Shown one piece after another: positions 58,861 to 64,000 of a DNA stretch of 64,000 nt. Position numbers and translations under genes: made by a program. Source of the stretch: Trileptium ribeirensis (taxonomy: Eukaryota; Nematoda; Enoplea; Enoplida; Thoracostomopsidae); contig JASANE010029472.1 of the NCBI GenBank assembly GCA_030248225.1, positions 1 through 64,000 on the forward strand. The letters run 5' to 3'. Every line of letters begins with the position of its first letter. The stretch's first letter is position 1. Below the pieces are notes generated by a model that had not been told where the DNA came from, searched no databases, and saw only the letters and a list, made by a program, of their open reading frames with translations.

Positions 58861-60539
58861 ACCAAATCATTTCAGTAAACGGTACAAACGATAATACAGT
58901 AGACGATCACAGCCTGAAAGTTGACCGCTACGAAACGCCAATGGGGTGTGGTGCTATCACTTCACTTTTGATCATAAAAAAGTAGAGAACCTGGGCAATT
59001 TTAAACTCAGCCAGTAGGGAAACGCCTGTAGTTCGGCTACAACGCAAGGCCATTATTTCCAGAAAATTGTTGGGGGGGGCTTGAATAAACTTAAAATTTA
59101 ATAATATATATAAAAATTGCGTCAATTTGTTCCATGCGCCGTTCATGTTTAATATCCTGCTGTTTTGAACTTTTGTGCATCTATACTCGTACCTCTATCG
59201 AAAAGACGGTAAATGGTCAGATTCTTGCAGTACAGCAATATCTTAGTGCAGGAAGGCGCCATGGGGCGGAAAAGACATCTTTCCCCAACTGTTGCTGACG
59301 CACGAGAAAGATTAAACTATTTATAACCAATAAAATAAACACTAATTTCCTGGTCCCCACATTTTTGACGATCCCTTCACTTTTAAAGAGCGTGCGATGT
59401 CCTCAGCTTGGGATATTCGGCTAACCCTCACTCTATTGCATTTATCATTAGGGTGTCCAACTTACATTGTTTCTGCAAACTGACACTGAGTAAAGCTTGT
59501 GTGGTGCACGTGCACTAAACACATTTTAAAAAATCCATAAAATTCTAAAAATTTATAGGTTTCTCGGACCAGTCGTCATTGTACAATTCGTCCCAACTTG
59601 TCAATATCGGGTTTGGCCCAAATGCCGAGAGTTGGCTGCTGACACCTTAGAATGATTTCAGCTTCTCGTACAGGTCAGTGTTGCAGATAAACTTTGCTGA
59701 TGCGCATATGCTCTTCGCATTGATTTTTACCCGCCTTTTATAGTTTCCAGTTTGGATCGCGTAGGATTTTAACCATTTCCGAAAGGCGGGTTTCTTGATA
59801 CCAAGTACCAAACTACTGAAGACAGAGTATAGTCAGGAAACGAAAAGATATGAAATATATGTGCTGGTTCTTAGATAACCAAACAATCGTAACCAGCATG
59901 CCTAAATACATACAGATCATTCGTGATGGTCTATATATGACACGCAATACACAACCAAACAAAACCCTTTGCCAGAAATAGTAATTTTTCAATTTTCGAC
60001 TTATTATTGCTTGTTTCACCTTTACAACCAATGTCCATTAGGTTACCAAGCACACTGGATATGATGGTTTTGCTATCTAGAGTCCAACGTGACTATATTT
60101 ATACACTTTCATGGTGTTTCAAAGATTTTAAGGTAGGCAAACAGACAATCTCGTTTGCTATAAATTATTCATATGGCTAATTTTCTTATATCTGAACAAC
60201 CGTTTTGTGGAATCGTTTTAAGGATAAACAAATATGTATTTAGCATTGTGAAAAGCTTGACATAGGTACCGTAGGACACAGATTTGATGTTCACTTGCGA
60301 GCCCAAGCTAAGCTTAGGTTTAGAATCAGTATATATATAATATAATGATGAAAAATGATCTAATTTTTGCGCACTAGTGATTTATCCAAACGGAATTTGA
60401 AGCAGTATTATATGCTGAATGTACTTTAGGGCCTTTGAGGTTTGCACAGCATTGTATTGTACTAGTCACACAACCAAATATACCAGACGCCTAACGTTAC
60501 GGGCCTTTGCTCAGGTTCACTGGAGAGTAATATAATGAC
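58861..60539. other. Intergenic, one interspersed repeat, no gene
   Basis: Apart from the repeat at 59790-59975, only short frames occur. Confidence 0.3.
59790..59975. repeat. Interspersed repeat ('cattcttgataccctg' family)
   Basis: 'accaaactactgaagacaga' and, further on, 'atcattcgtgatggtctata' with 'cgcaatacacaaccaaacaa' match the units at 44.85 and 56.1-56.35 kb with many changes. Confidence 0.6.
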
Positions 60540-60579
60540 ATAAAGCAAATGCCCTTAAATATAAGGGCATTTGCTTTAT
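60540..60579. repeat. Perfect 18-bp hairpin, 4-base loop
   Basis: ATAAAGCAAATGCCCTTA, loop AATA, then the exact complement. It is an isolated palindrome in AT-rich DNA, possibly the core of a tiny foldback element. Confidence 0.9.
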
Positions 60580-61856
60580 TTTGATTAGGGGCCATTGCAT
60601 TTTTCAACATATCTCAACAAAATCTTAACGTACAGGCGCAAGCATTAGCTCAAATTGAAGCTTTTGATTTGGGCAACAAGAATTTTCACAAATCTTAATT
60701 TCGACCTATATTGTGAACAAGGTCCTTTGCTCAGAACAACAGCGATGTAGCAATGTAACAAATTTAAACCATTGGGCTGGAAAACGGTAGGTCACCCCAA
60801 ACACTAGTTCAGCGCCGCTACTGCGTCTGATTTGCTTGACAGGTATGCGATAAATACCGCATGAGAATCTCCAAAGGCGGTTTATTGAAATCCATGATAT
60901 CCGCCCCAAAAAGACTGCCAGGCAATAATATATTCTTTATTTGCAATCACTATAATATATATAATGGAAATCATTAATGACAATAATATAACAAATATAT
61001 ATTGTCGCCGATAAGCTGGAAAATCCTTCCCTTAGGGTCCGCTACCTTGGAGCCCAGGCTTGTCTCTAGAACCAAGCCTGAAAGCTCGATTTCCCCTCTA
61101 CTCTAAATTTCATATTTTTGTACAGCAGTTACAGAAATAGAGAAAAACGGAGCCGAGACAACAGATCCTAGCAAAAGATATACTTGGATTTTTCGTGAAT
61201 AAAAATTTATATTTTCGCGTGTAGACCTTTCAAGATCTATAATTTTCTTTATATGTTCTTTAAAGGTATTTTTTGTTCCGGGGTACGGATACCAGTGAAA
61301 ATATTATGTTCACCTATAACGGATTGCCGAACAAATTTCCAGTATTAATATTGAACAGCTATCTACACAATAATTTAGTTCCCTCATAAATCCGGCTCAA
61401 AAGTGTTATATAATATGCAACAGGTCAACAGGTTTTGATATTATTGATACTGTGTAAACAAACTAATAACCACATTAAATGTATATATTTTTCCAAGTTA
61501 AACTTTTAAAATATATTTTTATAATTTCATACTTGTTAAGCTCACATTAGTTAAGAGATCCGATACTGTAACGGATGAAATATTTCGCCAATACTTTAAT
61601 TTCCGCCCATAAACTGTACGAGGTCTCTATTGTTATTTTTCAAACATTTTTATAAGATTTTACTATGTCTGATCTCATTAGCTGATGATGCTTTTTTAGC
61701 TCAGCTGAAAAATTCTCCATCGGAAAAACCTGTATTTATTATCGTAAAAAACCGTAAACTAGGTAATAGTAAATAAGACCGTCGACAAAAATTATTATAG
61801 TTCTGTCGATTCATTTTTTAATGCGAACAATAATTTATAAGGTTTTGGTCGATATT
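60580..61856. other. 3' flank of the FBXO21-like gene
   Basis: No gene recognised. A clear AATAAA on the minus strand close to 61857 was not found. Confidence 0.35.
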
Positions 61857-62047
61857 TCAGTCCATTACTGATGATTCGTCCGTTGGATGCCGGTTACACT
61901 CGGCACAAACCTTGGCGACGTCATCTGGATACCATTCAGCCGTGTCTTCGTTCACACAATAATGCGTCCCGGCAAATTCATTAAAATATCGGCCCACATC
62001 TGGATGACTGATCGGGGTTTGTTCGCCAACATAATAATCCAGATTAT
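61857..62047 (-). CDS. FBXO21: FBXO21-like terminal exon
   Basis: The acceptor 'ttttttctag' precedes 62047. The exon completes an Asp codon, then runs 62 codons and a stop. 'ISHPDVGRYFNEFAGTHY' is the conserved core, and a short acidic/Cys tail follows. Confidence 0.88.
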
Positions 62048-63982
62048 CTAGAAAAAACTACATGATGTTGAGGTCGGAATTTCGTAAAGAATAGATATGT
62101 TATATACGAAATAACAAATGCCAACTGTATATTATGACCGGGCGATACCAATATATATCTGTTTTCGCCCTATGAGGTCCACAGTGGTTATTTGGGGGCA
62201 CAAAGTGACGTCTCCGCAATCGGTCATTTTACCTCGTATGCATCTTAATTGACCGTCACGGCGGGACGAAATAACGCGTCATCGAAGCCGTGATTTAAAC
62301 ATCAGACCTCATGGTCGAGCGTCTGACGCTCTCCAACTAAGGCATGTTCAGAAATACAGGCACATTTTTCGCGAATCGTTAGTATTTTGCGAAATTTGAC
62401 AGCTGTTAATTCGCTATTCGAGAAAAATTTGCGTTTATTTCTGAACATGACTGTATGCCCTGCACACTTTAATAAATGTTATTTAAAGATAATGTTACTT
62501 ATATAATATATCAATGTGGTGTAAAGCATCGACAAGCACTTTGGGAATTCCAAGAACGAACCGATCCATCAAAGAAAGGAAAAGGTATTAAATTAATGCA
62601 TACGACTGCTTAACACCAGCCACTAGACGTTGTACATACTACCAATTTAAGAATTTTCAAAACGTACATAGTTTCAATTTTGTCGACAAAATCATTGTAT
62701 GGCGCAAAAAATTCATGAGCGTAAGATCACCCAATATGGTAGCAGCGCTTGCTATAGGAATAAATTTATTGACATTGATACCCTGAAACACAGCTACCTT
62801 GACGATTTTATATGTTGTTTGTGTATAAAAAGCAGCTTTAAGTAAAATGGGCGCCCGGTGTTGGCTGCCTTCTCCTATCCAAGACAAAAGATTAGGGATA
62901 TCTTAGGCTTCCAAATGTTACAGGTCTGATTAAGTTTCGGGACAGAATATAGAGAACAGAAATAAAGTGCTTCTCTATACTTCTTCCGATGGAGAGATTG
63001 GAGTTTAAGCTTTCTTGAGCATTCATATTCCTAGCTCGTTCGTCACATTAATAGTTGAAAAAATTCTAGTCTTCGTAGTAATTATTATCCATTACGGTCC
63101 GTCCTTCTGGTATGTTTTTTTTACGTTTACGATTTATGGCCGCACTAAACTGGTCACTCAAGTCGTAGACTTTGATATTTTAAGCCCTCTGTATGAGCAG
63201 ATTTACAGCTAATTATTTGCAGTTTTGTGTCGCCGATTTGGCGCAATTCATAACAGTTTAATGTAGATTCCACACCCGTCTCGACGGTGGTGAAGCTGTT
63301 GATTAAGGCTGAAAAGTGTACTATACATATATGAAGGAAAAAGACCACAAAGATTATAATAATTCCTTTAAAAATACAATGAATAAATGCCTCAGTTTTA
63401 AGCATATCTAACCCTTATTGACACGACAATGGTTTTTACAAAACAAAAAATATTCTTGCGGTTGGTCTGGCTGCTCTTATCTCATTGCTTGCTGCTGTTC
63501 ATGCTGACAACATTACTTCCACAATATAATATTCAACCAAATTACAAGAACTACAATACTCGCAACCAAGAACAACAATTATACTCTGATATTGGATTAT
63601 CGTTCTCTTAAGACCAGTCATATAGTGTTAAATAAAATTTTAAGTAACTACAGTCAAAATATCTAATACTCGGGTACTCGATACAATACCCGACACCGGG
63701 TTCCCGTGAAGTGCTGCTCGTGCGTAGTAATAACGGGCCGACCCATCACTAAAAGGAATGCGCAAGTATTGCGAATGCTTAACATCGGTCGCTAGACTTT
63801 TTATTACAATCTGTCGTAACATACCTTCAGCGGCATAGCGGTCCGAGCCGTCATTGACGAGAACGTTGTAGTAGGGTTGCTTCGCACCGCGCTCTAAACG
63901 TTCAACTCCCATCTGTGACTGCCAAGTCTTGGATAGGGCACAAACGCGGTCCCAGCCACGAATAACACATTTATAGTTGTAT
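61857..63982 (-). CDS. FBXO21: FBXO21-like protein, C-terminal exons (partial)
   Basis: Two exons (63982-63825 and 62047-61857) join in phase 1 and encode the last ~115 residues, ending at TGA 61859-61857. Together they form the YccV/HspQ-like (hemimethylated-DNA-binding-like) domain that ends animal FBXO21, the F-box substrate receptor of an SCF ubiquitin ligase. Visible blocks are 'YNYKCVIRGWD', 'QPYYNVLVNDGSDRYAAEDN' (across the junction), 'ISHPDVGRYFNEFAGTHY' and 'YPDD'. These match the family order closely. The intron is 1777 bp (GTATGT...TTTCTAG). An acceptor-like 'ttcgtcag' directly before 63982 suggests the preceding exon, with the F-box, lies beyond 64000. Another protein with this domain is possible but fits less well. 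Confidence 0.88.
62150..62345 (-). repeat. tRNA-derived SINE candidate
   Basis: On the minus strand TGCCTTAGTTGG resembles an A box, and 43 bases later GTTTAAATC (62300-62292) fits a B box, the spacing found in tRNAs. The anticodon stem is CAGAC/GTCTG but with an overlong loop, and the T stem is missing. A tail continues to about 62150. It is better read as a SINE than a working tRNA. Confidence 0.4.
62343..62449. mobile_element. Small foldback element (MITE-like)
   Basis: CATGTTCAGAAATA and its exact complement TATTTCTGAACATG bound 107 bp. Inner sequences also pair imperfectly ('cacatttttcgcgaat' with 'attcgagaaaaatttgcg'). It abuts the 5' side of the tRNA-like sequence. Confidence 0.7.
63825..63982 (-). 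CDS. FBXO21: FBXO21-like penultimate exon
   Basis: The donor is GTATGT at 63824. It has 1 nt, 52 codons, then 1 nt. 'CVIRGWDRVC', 'MGVERLERGAKQPYYNVLV' and 'NDGSDRYAAE' are the first half of the YccV/HspQ-like domain. The open frame past 63982 does not match the family, which favours the acceptor at 63984-63983 over an exon running off the edge. Confidence 0.85.
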
Positions 63983-64000
63983 CTGACGAAATAATTTAAG

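Larger units (their letters stand above)
62048..63824 (-). other. FBXO21-like intron
   Basis: It contains a tRNA-like/SINE candidate (62150-62345) and a foldback (62343-62449). The minus frame at 62657-62887 and the plus frame at 63429-63611 (hydrophobic start) are not supported as exons. Confidence 0.6.

Noticed and set aside
62657..62887. 76-codon minus frame as an extra FBXO21-like exon
   Set aside because: The flanking exons already join in phase across a continuous domain, leaving no room for it.

Overview
The window is AT-rich nuclear DNA of an invertebrate animal. Introns of 1.7 to 5.3 kb with GT-AG borders, animal-type gene families, LTR and non-LTR retrotransposons, MITE-like foldbacks and large tandem arrays all point that way. 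I cannot name the species. The SRSF1-like protein looks closest to arthropod or nematode SRSF1, judged from memory of the family.

Three spliced host genes can be read, all on the minus strand. (1) The C-terminal exons of a voltage-gated calcium channel alpha-2/delta-like subunit lie at 13468-20077, with phase-consistent exons at 20077-19930, 18786-18656, 16709-16549 and 13647-13468. (2) A complete serine/arginine-rich splicing factor 1 gene (SRSF1) has coding exons at 53961-53801, 48513-48293, 46387-46215 and 44268-43993, giving 276 residues. (3) The last two exons of an FBXO21-like gene, encoding its YccV/HspQ-like domain, lie at 63982-63825 and 62047-61857; the gene runs off the right edge. 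A weaker plus-strand candidate has two phase-compatible exons at 39093-39162 and 39248-39334.

Most of the rest is mobile and repetitive DNA. From left to right: a decayed pogo/Tigger-type transposase with an internal 241-bp tandem duplication (25-1262, minus); a full-length but broken Ty3/gypsy element with 402-bp LTRs and ACAAG target duplications (2315-7374, plus); a 33-bp array; a large foldback element (8339-9111); a PHD-finger tail of another DDE-type transposon protein (10119-10906, minus); an 18-bp satellite (11571-12350); 66-68-bp and 68-bp arrays inside the alpha-2/delta introns; a 49-bp satellite of about 48 units (21231-23580); a Tc1/mariner-type MITE (25584-25863); a 223-bp triplication (26161-26822); a decayed L1/Tx1-like LINE (29820-32125, minus); a tRNA-derived SINE candidate (about 36796-36862); a hAT-type MITE (38201-38527); a second TA-flanked MITE inside SRSF1 intron 1 (52068-52204); a CR1/jockey-like endonuclease remnant (55160-55670); a gypsy gag remnant (57960-58860); and hairpins and a foldback near 58.1, 60.5 and 62.4 kb.

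The host genes have unrelated roles (calcium-channel trafficking, splicing, ubiquitin ligase), and nothing suggests an operon. The repeats make up much of the introns and intergenic DNA. I see no new multi-gene system. The most informative points are the alpha-2/delta exons, which are too short to appear as long reading frames, possible decayed duplicates of them nearby, and several short repeat families with clear structural boundaries.
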